NCBI GenBank assembly: GCA_031431435.1 | Contig: JANPDI010000031.1 | Span: 1 to 64,000, forward strand | Reading direction: 5' to 3' | DNA from: UKL13-2 sp031431435 | GTDB lineage: Bacteria > Pseudomonadota > Gammaproteobacteria > Burkholderiales > Usitatibacteraceae | Length of the DNA stretch: 64,000 bases | Part shown: one piece after another, positions 51,761-59,938 of the stretch | Layout: the number at the start of each line of letters is the position of its first letter | Numbering within the stretch: position 1 is the stretch's first letter | Notes under the pieces: generated by a model | Told to the model about the DNA's origin: nothing | The model's database searches: none | What the model saw: the letters and a program-made list of their open reading frames with translations, nothing else | Translations under genes and position numbers: made by a program

Positions 51761-51802
51761 TTTTGCCTGAAAATTTGTCCGAAACGGCGCCGCATAAACA
51801 AC
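51761..51802. repeat. Degenerate half copy of the palindromic element
   Basis: On the minus strand, right after the fur stop codon, GTTTATGCGGCGCCGTTTCGG and TTTTCAGGCAAAA resemble the arms and core of copies A and B. The partner arm near 51730-51750 is poorly conserved. It may be a decayed sixth member lying between fur and the RNase gene. Confidence 0.35.
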
Positions 51803-51804
51803 CC

Positions 51805-52236
51805 TTATGTTGCGGCCTTGTGCGGGCATTTCACCTTGGTGCAATCAGCATAAAGATACAACGAATGGTCGTGCAGATTGAAGCCCCGGTCTTTGGCAAT
51901 TTTATGTTGGCGCTTTTCAATTTCAGCGTCGTAAAATTCTTCGACCTTGCCGCATTGCAAACAGACCAGGTGATCGTGATGGCGGCCTTCATCCAGTTCA
52001 AAGACGGCGCGTCCGCCCTCAAAATGATGGCGCTGGAGCAGGCCGGCCTGCTCGAATTGTGTCAACACACGATAGACCGTCGCCAATCCGATGTCGGCGT
52101 TTTCGTTGAGCAACAGTTTATAGACGTCCTCAGCCGTCATATGCCGCTGTTTCGACGCCTGAAACAGTTCAAGCACCTTTAAACGCGGAAGTGTTGCCTT
52201 CAAACCAATATTGCGCAATTCGCTGGAGTCGGACAT
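51805..52236 (-). CDS. fur: Ferric uptake regulator
   Basis: Fur represses iron-uptake genes when bound to ferrous iron. The 143-residue protein has the DNA-binding wing (LRNIGLKATLPRLKVLELFQ and HMTAEDVYKLLLNENADIGLATVYRVLTQFEQAGLL), the His-rich metal site HHDHLVCLQCGKVEEF with its CxxC, and a C-terminal second cysteine pair region ADCTKVKCPHK. The ATG at 52236 (MSDSSELRNIGLKAT) is the family start; upstream in-frame codons are not conserved. It is divergent from bamE, the usual proteobacterial arrangement. Confidence 0.95.
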   Translation of the reverse strand: MSDSSELRNIGLKATLPRLKVLELFQASKQRHMTAEDVYKLLLNENADIGLATVYRVLTQFEQAGLLQRHHFEGGRAVFELDEGRHHDHLVCLQCGKVEEFYDAEIEKRQHKIAKDRGFNLHDHSLYLYADCTKVKCPHKAAT

Positions 52237-52363
52237 CTTGGATTTTCCTGTGTTGAACGAATCATAACGCATGTCCGGAAGATGGTGGGGTGAATGCTTG
52301 CCTGGGTCGCAAACACGCAGACGGCGGTGAAATCGCCGACACAGATGCCGGCGTATGGTCGGG

Positions 52364-52369
52364 TATAAT
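52364..52369 (+). promoter_or_regulatory. Putative -10 box for bamE
   Basis: Consensus TATAAT in GGGTATAATTTCGG, 30 bases before the bamE ATG. No clear -35 is seen. The fur gene reads away from this region. Confidence 0.35.
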
Positions 52370-52399
52370 TTCGGCCTTACTAGACGTTTGCCGGAAGAT

Positions 52400-52825
52400 A
52401 TGAAATCCCTAATTTTGATCACCGTTGTTATTGCCAGCCTTTTTTTGACCGCCTGTGCAAGATTTGGTGTCTATCGCCTCGATATTCAGCAGGGAAATCT
52501 GGTCACCCAGGCGCAACTCGCCAAGGTCAAGCCGGGCATGTCGCGCATTGATGTTCGAAATTTGCTCGGAACGCCGCTGTTGCAGGATGCCTTCAAGGGT
52601 GACAGATGGGACTATTTTTTCAGCGATGACCGAAATACCGGTAGCAAGCTGAACCCGTTTGACCGTGAGCAGCAGCAATTCAAGGTGGTTGTCCTGTTTG
52701 TCAACGACAAGGTTTCGCGTATAGAAGGTGAAGCGTCGCCGGTGGAAATTTTGACCGGCGGCGGCGAACGCCGCAAAACGCCAAATGCGATCCCGCCGAA
52801 CGCGCCGCCTGAGCCCAAGAAATAA
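52400..52825 (+). CDS. bamE: Outer membrane assembly lipoprotein BamE
   Basis: BamE (SmpA/OmlA) is a lipoprotein of the BAM complex that inserts beta-barrel proteins into the outer membrane. The 141-residue protein has a signal peptide and lipobox LTAC (FLTACARF), the conserved YRLDIQQGNLVTQAQLAKVKPGMSRIDVRNLLGTPLL, and DRWDYFFSDD. A proline-rich tail follows. It is divergent from fur and precedes dapB by 4 bases. Confidence 0.95.
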   Translation: MKSLILITVVIASLFLTACARFGVYRLDIQQGNLVTQAQLAKVKPGMSRIDVRNLLGTPLLQDAFKGDRWDYFFSDDRNTGSKLNPFDREQQQFKVVVLFVNDKVSRIEGEASPVEILTGGGERRKTPNAIPPNAPPEPKK

Positions 52826-52829
52826 CGCA

Positions 52830-53567
52830 ATGGCATTAAACATCGCGATTGCCGGGGCCAATGGTCGCATGGGGCGAATGTTGGTCGAGGCGGTGGGCAA
52901 GGATCCGGACAGCCGGCTGTTTTCAGCGTTTGATGTCGGTAGTGATGTTGACGCCGCATTGAACGGCGCCCATGTATTGATCGATTTCACCCGACCCGAG
53001 GCAACCCTCGACTATCTGCCGCGATGTGCCGCATTGGGCGTGAATATTGTTGTTGGCACTACCGGCTTCACCCCGGCGGAGGTGGGCACGCTTGAAGGCT
53101 ATGCATCGAAGATCGCAATTGTGTTTGCACCAAATATGAGTTTGGGCGTCAATGTCACGGCAAAACTCGTCGCCATGGCGTCTTCGTCATTGGGCATGGC
53201 GGCAGATATCGAAGTCTTTGAGGCGCACCATAAGTTAAAGGTCGATGCGCCATCCGGTACCGCGCTGATGCTGGGTGGGGTCGCGGCACGTGCACGAGGC
53301 CAATCCCTCGATGCGGTGGCGGTTTTTGACCGGCACGGCGACAATGCCGTGCGCGAGGACGGCAGCATCGGATTTACCTCGATGCGTGCCGGTGACATTG
53401 TTGGTGACCACACGGTCTTTTTTGTATTGGATGGCGAGCGGATTGAAATCACCCACAAATCCTCGACGCGCAGTACTTATGCGCACGGCGCTATGCGCGC
53501 GGCCAAGTTCCTGCAGGGTAGGCCATCCGGATTGTTTACCATGAACGACGTTTTGGGCCTGAAATAG
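52830..53567 (+). CDS. dapB: 4-hydroxy-tetrahydrodipicolinate reductase
   Basis: DapB reduces 4-hydroxy-tetrahydrodipicolinate in lysine and diaminopimelate synthesis. The 245-residue protein has the nucleotide-binding IAGANGRMGRML, VVGTTGFT, and the catalytic EAHHKLKVDAPSGTA with its histidines and lysine. It follows bamE by 4 bases, so both are likely co-transcribed. A hairpin with a T-run follows its stop and overlaps the carAB promoter. Confidence 0.96.
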   Translation: MALNIAIAGANGRMGRMLVEAVGKDPDSRLFSAFDVGSDVDAALNGAHVLIDFTRPEATLDYLPRCAALGVNIVVGTTGFTPAEVGTLEGYASKIAIVFAPNMSLGVNVTAKLVAMASSSLGMAADIEVFEAHHKLKVDAPSGTALMLGGVAARARGQSLDAVAVFDRHGDNAVREDGSIGFTSMRAGDIVGDHTVFFVLDGERIEITHKSSTRSTYAHGAMRAAKFLQGRPSGLFTMNDVLGLK

Positions 53568-53574
53568 GCAAGAC

Positions 53575-53608
53575 AACGCCGCGTTGGCATTGCCGACGTG
53601 GGCGTTTT
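53575..53608 (+). terminator. Probable terminator of dapB
   Basis: AACGCC (53575-53580) pairs with GGCGTT (53601-53606), and inner TTGGC with GCCGA, followed by TTTTC. It lies 7 bases after the dapB stop. Its right arm lies within the spacer of the carAB promoter. Confidence 0.5.
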
Positions 53609-53618
53609 CGGGTAAAAT
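53590..53618 (+). promoter_or_regulatory. Putative sigma-70 promoter of carAB
   Basis: TTGCCG (53590-53595) and TAAAAT (53613-53618) are separated by exactly 17 bases. A start near 53625 would give a leader of about 180 bases containing a terminator-like hairpin before carA. Confidence 0.55.
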
Positions 53619-53654
53619 GTTTTTTTAATCGCGTCGCCGCTTGAATCAGCCTTG

Positions 53655-53759
53655 ATGGTTCAGCGCACGTCAAAACGCGGGAAAGCGCACCGGGATAACT
53701 CCCAACGGCCTTTCCCGTTTTTTATGCCCGCTCGGTTTGTGTTTCGGCCATGTTTTTGA
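53655..53759 (+). promoter_or_regulatory. carAB leader with possible attenuator and leader peptide
   Basis: CGGGAAAG (53678-53685) pairs with CTTTCCCG (53710-53717), with an inner CCGGGA/CTCCCAACGG part, followed by six T (53718-53723): an intrinsic terminator placed before carA. A 34-codon frame from ATG 53655 runs through it (MVQRTSKRGKAHRDNSQRPF...), with Arg at codons 4, 8, 13, 18, 27 and 31. Carbamoyl phosphate feeds arginine and pyrimidine synthesis, so an Arg-codon leader would fit attenuation. No good ribosome-binding site precedes the ATG, so translation is unproved. Confidence 0.45.
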
Positions 53760-53806
53760 TGGTTCGGGAGCGGATGCGACTAAATCTGACATGACTGGAG
53801 TTCGCC

Positions 53807-54955
53807 GTGAGTTTGCCTTCTTTTCCGCCTGCTGTACTGGTTCTTGCTGACGGATCGGTCTTTGAAGGTATCGCTGTTGGTGCCGCGGGGTCAACGGTCG
53901 GCGAGGTGGTTTTTAATACCGCCATGACCGGATATCAGGAAATCCTCACCGATCCTTCCTACATGGGCCAGATCGTCACGCTGACCTATCCACATATTGG
54001 CAACGTCGGCACCAATGCCGAAGATGCCGAGTCGACCAAAGCCTATGCCGCAGGACTGGTGATTCGTGATCTGCCGTTGGTCGTTTCGAATTGGCGCTCC
54101 GCAGAGCCGCTGCACGACTATTTGCAACGGAATCACATTGTTGCGATTGCAGACATCGACACACGCCGCCTGACGCGTCTCATCCGTGAAAAAGGGGCGC
54201 AGAGCGGGGCGATTCTAACGGGTGCAACTGACGATGCCGCGGTGAAGGCGGCGCACGCCTTGGCGCTTGCCGCGCCAACCATGGCCGGACTCGATCTCGC
54301 GCAGGTGGTGAGTTGCGACAAGGCCTACGACTGGCACATGGGCAGTTGGTCGCTGGGTGCCGGAAGCAAGCCGCAAGACCAAAACAAATTTCACGTGGTC
54401 GCCTACGATTACGGCGTCAAGCAAAACATCTTGCGAATGCTGGTTGATCGAGGCTGTAAGGTGACGGTGGTACCGGCTACAACAACAAGCGCCGACGTGC
54501 TGCAAATGAAACCAGACGGCGTGTTCCTGTCAAACGGGCCGGGCGACCCCGAGCCATGTGATTACGCGGTTGAGGCGATCAAACAAATCCTTGCAAAGGA
54601 TGTACCTATTTTCGGTATTTGTCTCGGCCATCAATTGTTGGGGCTGGCATCGGGCGCAAAAACGATGAAGATGAAATTCGGCCACCACGGCGCCAACCAT
54701 CCGGTGCAGGATTTGATGACTAAAAAAGTATTTATCACCAGCCAGAATCATGGCTTTGCCGTCGATGAGACGACGCTGCCTGCCAACGTACGCATTACCC
54801 ACAAGTCGTTGTTTGACGGGACCTGCCAGGGCCTCGAGCGGACCGACAAAGCGGCGTTCAGCTTTCAGGGGCATCCTGAAGCGAGCCCGGGACCGCACGA
54901 GGTGGGTTATTTGTTCGACAAGTTTGTGATGATGATGGAGAAGCAACGTGGCTAA
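53807..54955 (+). CDS. carA: Carbamoyl-phosphate synthase small (glutaminase) subunit
   Basis: CarA supplies ammonia from glutamine to CarB for carbamoyl phosphate used in arginine and pyrimidine synthesis. The 382-residue protein has the N-terminal domain with GEVVFNTAMTGYQEILTDPSY and a triad glutaminase: nucleophile Cys272 in FGICLGHQLLG and His/Glu in FQGHPEASPGPHE. The start at 53807 is a GTG (read as Met) followed by SLPSFPPAVLVLADG. carB overlaps its 3' end by 8 bases. Confidence 0.97.
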   Translation: MSLPSFPPAVLVLADGSVFEGIAVGAAGSTVGEVVFNTAMTGYQEILTDPSYMGQIVTLTYPHIGNVGTNAEDAESTKAYAAGLVIRDLPLVVSNWRSAEPLHDYLQRNHIVAIADIDTRRLTRLIREKGAQSGAILTGATDDAAVKAAHALALAAPTMAGLDLAQVVSCDKAYDWHMGSWSLGAGSKPQDQNKFHVVAYDYGVKQNILRMLVDRGCKVTVVPATTTSADVLQMKPDGVFLSNGPGDPEPCDYAVEAIKQILAKDVPIFGICLGHQLLGLASGAKTMKMKFGHHGANHPVQDLMTKKVFITSQNHGFAVDETTLPANVRITHKSLFDGTCQGLERTDKAAFSFQGHPEASPGPHEVGYLFDKFVMMMEKQRG

Positions 54956-57900
54956 GCGCACTGATATCAAATCCATCCTCATCATCGGTTCTGGCCCGAT
55001 TGTCATCGGGCAGGCGTGTGAATTTGATTATTCCGGCGCGCAGGCATGCAAGGCGCTGCGCGACGAGGGTTACAAGGTTATTCTGATCAACTCCAATCCC
55101 GCCACCATCATGACCGACCCGGACATGGCGGATGTAACGTACATCGAGCCGATTACCTGGCGGGTGGTTGAAAAAATCATTGAAAAAGAGCGGCCGGATG
55201 CCCTGCTGCCGACCATGGGTGGACAGACCGCATTGAACTGCGCACTCGATCTGGCGAAACACGGGGTGCTTGAAAAATACAACGTCGAAATGATCGGTGC
55301 GACCAAGGAGGCGATTGACAAAGCCGAGGATCGCGAAAAATTCAAGAAGGCAATGACCAAAATCGGGCTTGAATCGGCGCGTTCAATGATCGCGCATTCG
55401 CTCGAAGAAGCGTTGCAGGTGCAGGCGTCAATCGGCTTTCCCGCGATTATCCGGCCGAGCTTTACCATGGGCGGCTCCGGTGGTGGTATCGCCTACAACC
55501 GCGACGAGTTTCTGGAGATTTGTGAGCGCGGCCTGGAAGCGTCACCGACCAAGGAACTGCTGATTGAAGAGTCACTGTTGGGCTGGAAAGAGTTTGAGAT
55601 GGAGGTGGTGCGCGATAAAGCGGACAACTGCATCATCATTTGCTCGATCGAAAATCTTGACCCGATGGGCGTGCATACCGGCGACTCGATCACGGTTGCG
55701 CCGGCACAGACGCTGACCGACAAGGAATACCAGATCATGCGCAACGCCTCGATCGCGTGTCTGCGCGAGATCGGTGTTGAGACCGGCGGCTCAAACGTAC
55801 AGTTTGCGGTGAATCCAAAAGACGGTCGAATGATCGTGATCGAAATGAATCCGCGTGTGTCGCGCTCCTCCGCACTTGCCTCCAAGGCAACCGGCTTTCC
55901 GATCGCCAAGATCGCCGCGAAGTTGGCGGTTGGTTACACGCTTGACGAGCTAAGGAATGACATTACCGGCGGCGCAACACCGGCGTCGTTTGAACCGTCG
56001 ATTGACTATGTCGTCACCAAGGTTCCGCGCTTTGCGTTTGAAAAATTTCCGCAGGCCGATGACCGGCTGACCACCCAGATGAAGAGTGTCGGCGAAGTGA
56101 TGGCCATCGGCCGTAACTTTCAGGAGAGCCTGCAAAAGGCGCTGCGCGGTTTGGAAACAGGCGTTGACGGCTTTAACCTCAAAACGGTTGACCCGGAAAA
56201 GATCGGCGATGAACTCGCCTATCCGCGTGGTGAACGCCTCTGGTATGTGGCCGATGCGTTTGGCATCGGCATGTCGGTCGAGGAAATTTTTAACTACACC
56301 AAGATTGACCGCTGGTTTTTGGTGCAGATTGAAGAGCTGGTGAAGCTCGAGCTCGCCATTGAGAAAAAGACGCTTGCGCAAATTGGTGCGGTGGAGATGC
56401 GTGCACTCAAACGCAAGGGATTCTCCGACCGCCGCCTGGCGCACCTCTTGAAAAAGACCGAGGCGGAAGTTCGCGCCAGACGCCATGCATTCAAAATCCG
56501 CCCGGTTTATAAACGTGTTGACACCTGCGCCGCGGAGTTTGCGACGTCAACCGCTTACATGTATTCGAGCTACGACGAGGAATGTGAGTCAAATCCGACC
56601 GACAACAAAAAAATCATGATCCTTGGCGGCGGTCCGAACCGCATTGGTCAGGGTATTGAATTTGACTATTGTTGTGTGCACGCCGCGCTCGCGCTTCGCG
56701 AGGATGGTTTTGAGACCATCATGGTCAATTGCAATCCGGAAACGGTATCGACGGATTACGATACGTCGGATCGTTTGTATTTTGAGCCGTTGACGCTCGA
56801 AGATGTGTTGGAGATTGTTGACATTGAAAAGCCGGTTGGTGTGATTGTGCAATTTGGCGGCCAGACGCCGCTGAAACTGGCGCGCGCACTGGAAGCCAAC
56901 GGCGTGCCGATTATCGGCACCACGCCGGACATGATTGATATGGCCGAAGATCGTGAACGATTCCAAAAGATGATTCATGCGCTGAAACTTAATCAACCGC
57001 CCAATCGTACTGCGCGCACCAATGAAGAAGCCATCATCAAGGCGCGCGAGATCGGCTACCCATTGGTGGTGCGGCCGAGTTATGTGCTGGGTGGTCGTGC
57101 GATGGAAATCATTCATGTCGAGAGTGATCTCGAACGCTACATGCGTGAGGCGGTGAAGGTCTCTAATGATTCGCCGGTGTTGCTTGACCGGTTTTTGAAC
57201 GACGCCATCGAGGTTGACGTTGACGCGGTATCGGATGGCAAGGACGTCTTGATTGGCGGCATCATGGAGCATATCGAGCAGGCGGGCGTGCATTCGGGTG
57301 ACTCGGCGTGCTCGTTGCCGCCATTTTCATTGTCGGATGAATTGCAAGATGAGCTGCGCCGCCAAACCGTTGCCATGGCGATGGCGTTGAATGTGGTTGG
57401 GTTGATGAATGTACAGTTTGCGATCAAGCACGAAGACGGCAAGGATGTGGTCTATGTGCTCGAGGTCAATCCACGCGCGTCACGCACCGTGCCATTTGTT
57501 TCAAAGGCGATTTCGGTGCCGCTCGCCAAGGTTGCGGCGCGGTGCATGGCCGGTATGTCGTTGCAGTCGCAGGGCATGACCAAAGAAGTCACACCGCCTT
57601 ATTTCTCGGTCAAGGAAGCGGTTTTTCCGTTTATCAAGTTTCCCGGTGTTGATGTCATTCTTGGGCCGGAGATGAAGTCGACCGGCGAGGTGATGGGTGT
57701 CGGGATGACATTTGCCGAGGCGTTTGTGAAGTCGCAAATGGGCGCGGGCGTCAAGTTGCCGGCGACCGGTGCGGATGCGGGCCGCGCCTTCTTGTCGGTG
57801 CGCAATGCAGACAAGCCAAAAATTGAAGAGATTGCGCGGGTGCTGATTGCGCTCGGCTTCTCACTGGTGGCGACCAAGGGAACCGCGGCACATCTTACCG

Positions 57901-58181
57901 CCGTTGGAATTGCGGTTGAACCGGTGAACAAGGTGCTCGAAGGTCGGCCGCATATTGTTGACCTCGTCAAGAACCGGGAAATCACCCTCATTATCAACAC
58001 CGTTGAAGAAGACAAACGCTCCATCCGCGACTCGTGGTCGATTCGCAATGCGGCGTTACAAGGCCGCATCACTTATTACACGACCGTTTCAGGCGCGAGG
58101 GCGGCCTGTATCGGCATGCAACACCTTTCAGGGCTTCGGGTATATTCGCTGCAGGAATTGCATCAACAACTTGCCGCCTAA
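54948..58181 (+). CDS. carB: Carbamoyl-phosphate synthase large subunit
   Basis: CarB uses two ATP to build carbamoyl phosphate from bicarbonate and ammonia. The protein has 1077 residues. Two homologous ATP-grasp halves are visible, starting MAKRTDIKSILIIGSGPIVIGQACEFDYSG and NKKIMILGGGPNRIGQGIEFDYCCVH (about residue 555), with FPAIIRPSFTMGGSGGGIAYN and YPLVVRPSYVLGGRAMEIIH as ATP sites, and a C-terminal MGS-like allosteric domain (LIINTVEEDKRSIRDSW). The start is GTG at 54948, overlapping carA by 8 bases, indicating translational coupling and equal production. Confidence 0.97.
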   Translation: MAKRTDIKSILIIGSGPIVIGQACEFDYSGAQACKALRDEGYKVILINSNPATIMTDPDMADVTYIEPITWRVVEKIIEKERPDALLPTMGGQTALNCALDLAKHGVLEKYNVEMIGATKEAIDKAEDREKFKKAMTKIGLESARSMIAHSLEEALQVQASIGFPAIIRPSFTMGGSGGGIAYNRDEFLEICERGLEASPTKELLIEESLLGWKEFEMEVVRDKADNCIIICSIENLDPMGVHTGDSITVAPAQTLTDKEYQIMRNASIACLREIGVETGGSNVQFAVNPKDGRMIVIEMNPRVSRSSALASKATGFPIAKIAAKLAVGYTLDELRNDITGGATPASFEPSIDYVVTKVPRFAFEKFPQADDRLTTQMKSVGEVMAIGRNFQESLQKALRGLETGVDGFNLKTVDPEKIGDELAYPRGERLWYVADAFGIGMSVEEIFNYTKIDRWFLVQIEELVKLELAIEKKTLAQIGAVEMRALKRKGFSDRRLAHLLKKTEAEVRARRHAFKIRPVYKRVDTCAAEFATSTAYMYSSYDEECESNPTDNKKIMILGGGPNRIGQGIEFDYCCVHAALALREDGFETIMVNCNPETVSTDYDTSDRLYFEPLTLEDVLEIVDIEKPVGVIVQFGGQTPLKLARALEANGVPIIGTTPDMIDMAEDRERFQKMIHALKLNQPPNRTARTNEEAIIKAREIGYPLVVRPSYVLGGRAMEIIHVESDLERYMREAVKVSNDSPVLLDRFLNDAIEVDVDAVSDGKDVLIGGIMEHIEQAGVHSGDSACSLPPFSLSDELQDELRRQTVAMAMALNVVGLMNVQFAIKHEDGKDVVYVLEVNPRASRTVPFVSKAISVPLAKVAARCMAGMSLQSQGMTKEVTPPYFSVKEAVFPFIKFPGVDVILGPEMKSTGEVMGVGMTFAEAFVKSQMGAGVKLPATGADAGRAFLSVRNADKPKIEEIARVLIALGFSLVATKGTAAHLTAVGIAVEPVNKVLEGRPHIVDLVKNREITLIINTVEEDKRSIRDSWSIRNAALQGRITYYTTVSGARAACIGMQHLSGLRVYSLQELHQQLAA

Positions 58182-58293
58182 GGTTGATGTGCGCAAACGA
58201 TTGTCTGAATCGTTGCCACCGGCCGCGGGCAATGTGCCTTCGCCGTTCAGTTGTGCAGTCCGGAAACAACCATATTTTCACCAGGAATCCGCC

Positions 58294-58779
58294 ATGAGCA
58301 GTCTCGCAAAAGTACCCCTTACCGTTGCCGGTGCCGAAGCCCTGAAGGCCGAGCTTCACCGGCTCAAGACAATCGAACGCCCGAGCGTGGTCAAGGCCAT
58401 TGCCGAGGCGCGTGCACAGGGTGATCTTTCAGAAAACGCCGAGTACGACGCGGCAAAAGAGCGCCAGGGTTTTGTCGAAGGTCGAATCGGCGAGCTTGAA
58501 GGCAAAATTTCGTCTGCACAAATCATCGATCCAAAAACACTTGAGGACGATGGCCGCGTGGTGTTTGGCGTGACAGTCGACTTGGAAGAAGTCGAGACCG
58601 GCGAAAAGGCCACCTACACCATCGTCGGTGAAGATGAGGCCGATATGAAGGTGTCGAAAATTTCGTTTTCATCACCGGTCGCAAGGGCGATGATTGGCAA
58701 GTCTGCCGGTGACACGGTTGAAGTTCGTGCACCGGGCGGCGTAAAAGAATACGAGATTGTGGAAGTCAAATACATCTGA
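58294..58779 (+). CDS. greA: Transcription elongation factor GreA
   Basis: GreA reaches into the secondary channel of stalled RNA polymerase and stimulates cleavage of backtracked RNA. The 161-residue protein has the N-terminal coiled coil (ALKAELHRLKTIERPSVVKAIAEARAQGDLSENAEYDAAKE), whose acidic DLSENAEYDAA tip contains the catalytic pair, and a C-terminal FKBP-like domain ending APGGVKEYEIVEVKY. carB-greA adjacency is common in proteobacteria. Confidence 0.96.
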   Translation: MSSLAKVPLTVAGAEALKAELHRLKTIERPSVVKAIAEARAQGDLSENAEYDAAKERQGFVEGRIGELEGKISSAQIIDPKTLEDDGRVVFGVTVDLEEVETGEKATYTIVGEDEADMKVSKISFSSPVARAMIGKSAGDTVEVRAPGGVKEYEIVEVKYI

Positions 58780-58865
58780 GCGTTGGCCGTGGACCGGCCA
58801 TCAGCCTGATGATATTGGCGTAACCAGCGGTGCCGATGGCCAATGACGCACCGGGCCGCTCATCG

Positions 58866-59723
58866 ATGAAAATTCTTTTTACCGGTTCGTCGGGTCCCAA
58901 CGTTGCGGCAACCGTCGCTGCGCGACTCGCGCGTAAACATGACGTTAACGGTATCGACCCGGTTGCGTCACCGGCCACCCGCAGCGTTGCCGACATTACC
59001 AAGATTACCAAGATTACCGATTGGCGACCCTACCTTGACGGCGTTGACGCGGTTGTGCATTTTGCCGCACTGCACGCACCGCACCGGGCAACCCATTCAC
59101 GTGAGGCGTTTTTTGAACTGAACGTCGCGACCACGCAGCGGCTTGTTGATGCAGCAAAGGCGGCAGGTGTGAGACGCTTTTTGTTGGCCAGCACCACCTC
59201 GGTCTACGGGCGTGCCATGCGGCCGATTGATAAAGCGGTGTGGGTGACCGAGGCACTTTCCCCGGTTGCCGAGGATATCTACGATGAGACCAAGCTGGCG
59301 GCGGAACAGATTTGCCGCGACGCCTTTAGCCCATCGTTTGTGACCACGGCGTTGCGATTTTCGCGATCGTTTGCCGAGCCCTTGCGTGAAATGGCCGTGT
59401 ACCGACTTTATCGGGGTGTTGATGCGCGTGACGTCGCCCAGGCATTTGGCCGGGCGCTGGTTTGTCCGCTTGCCGGATTTGACTCGTTTAACATTTCCGG
59501 GAACACGCCCTTTGTCGAGAGCCAATGTTTGCAACTGTTGCAAAACGCCGGTGACGTGATCCGTCAGGTCGAGCCCGAACTGGCGGCGACATTTGATAAA
59601 AACGCGTGGGCATTGCCTAAGACCATTGACCGGGTCTATGTCATCGACAAGGCAAAGCGGATATTGGGTTACCAGCCGCGTTTCGGCTGGCGGAGCATTT
59701 TACGGCGAGAAGCCGAAAGTTAA
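58866..59723 (+). CDS. NAD-dependent epimerase/dehydratase family protein
   Basis: This is a 285-residue extended short-chain dehydrogenase with an N-terminal Rossmann glycine motif (TGSSGPNVAATVAARL, a variant of GxxGxxG), VVHFAALH and STTSVYG, and the catalytic YDETK in EDIYDETKLAAEQI. Sugar-nucleotide or uronate substrates are usual, but I cannot name one. The 9-base unit ATTACCAAG is repeated (near 58996-59022), giving the residues DITKITKITDW. The ATG at 58866 precedes the Rossmann strand; an ATG at 58836 is an alternative. Its stop is directly followed by a palindromic repeat. Confidence 0.85.
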   Translation: MKILFTGSSGPNVAATVAARLARKHDVNGIDPVASPATRSVADITKITKITDWRPYLDGVDAVVHFAALHAPHRATHSREAFFELNVATTQRLVDAAKAAGVRRFLLASTTSVYGRAMRPIDKAVWVTEALSPVAEDIYDETKLAAEQICRDAFSPSFVTTALRFSRSFAEPLREMAVYRLYRGVDARDVAQAFGRALVCPLAGFDSFNISGNTPFVESQCLQLLQNAGDVIRQVEPELAATFDKNAWALPKTIDRVYVIDKAKRILGYQPRFGWRSILRREAES

Positions 59724-59790
59724 AGTCCTTTATAGTCGGGCGATTCCAGCCATTTTTGCGCCAAAATGGCCGTCAATAAAGGAGTTTCAA
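59721..59790. repeat. Dispersed palindromic element, copy E
   Basis: The longest copy. Left TTAAAGTCCTTTATAGTCGG meets right CCGTCAATAAAGGAGTTTCAA, nearly complementary; the centre CCATTTTTGCGCCAAAATGG is a second stem. Its first three bases are the stop codon of the epimerase gene. The GCGATTCCAG part equals copy D, and AATAAAGGA equals copy B. Confidence 0.7.
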
Positions 59791-59845
59791 TTTTAGTTGA
59801 AACCGATTGCGTCTGCCTTGCGCCGGGTGGCGGCATCCATCGAGG

Positions 59846-59874
59846 TTCCTTTAGCCTGCGGTCTCTGTTAAAAT
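59846..59874 (+). promoter_or_regulatory. Putative promoter of hppA
   Basis: TTCCTT (59846-59851) and TAAAAT (59869-59874) are spaced by 17 bases, and TGT directly before the -10 makes it extended. The leader before the ATG at 59939 would be about 60 bases. Confidence 0.45.
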
Positions 59875-59938
59875 TGTGCGTTTTTTCACACACTTAGCAC
59901 GCTTAAGACGAATAGCAGTCAAAACAGGGGAGCTTTCA

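Noticed and set aside
58996..59022. Short tandem ATTACCAAG repeat in the epimerase gene
   Set aside because: In frame, gives only a local ITKITK stretch, and does not disturb the protein; not a functional repeat array.
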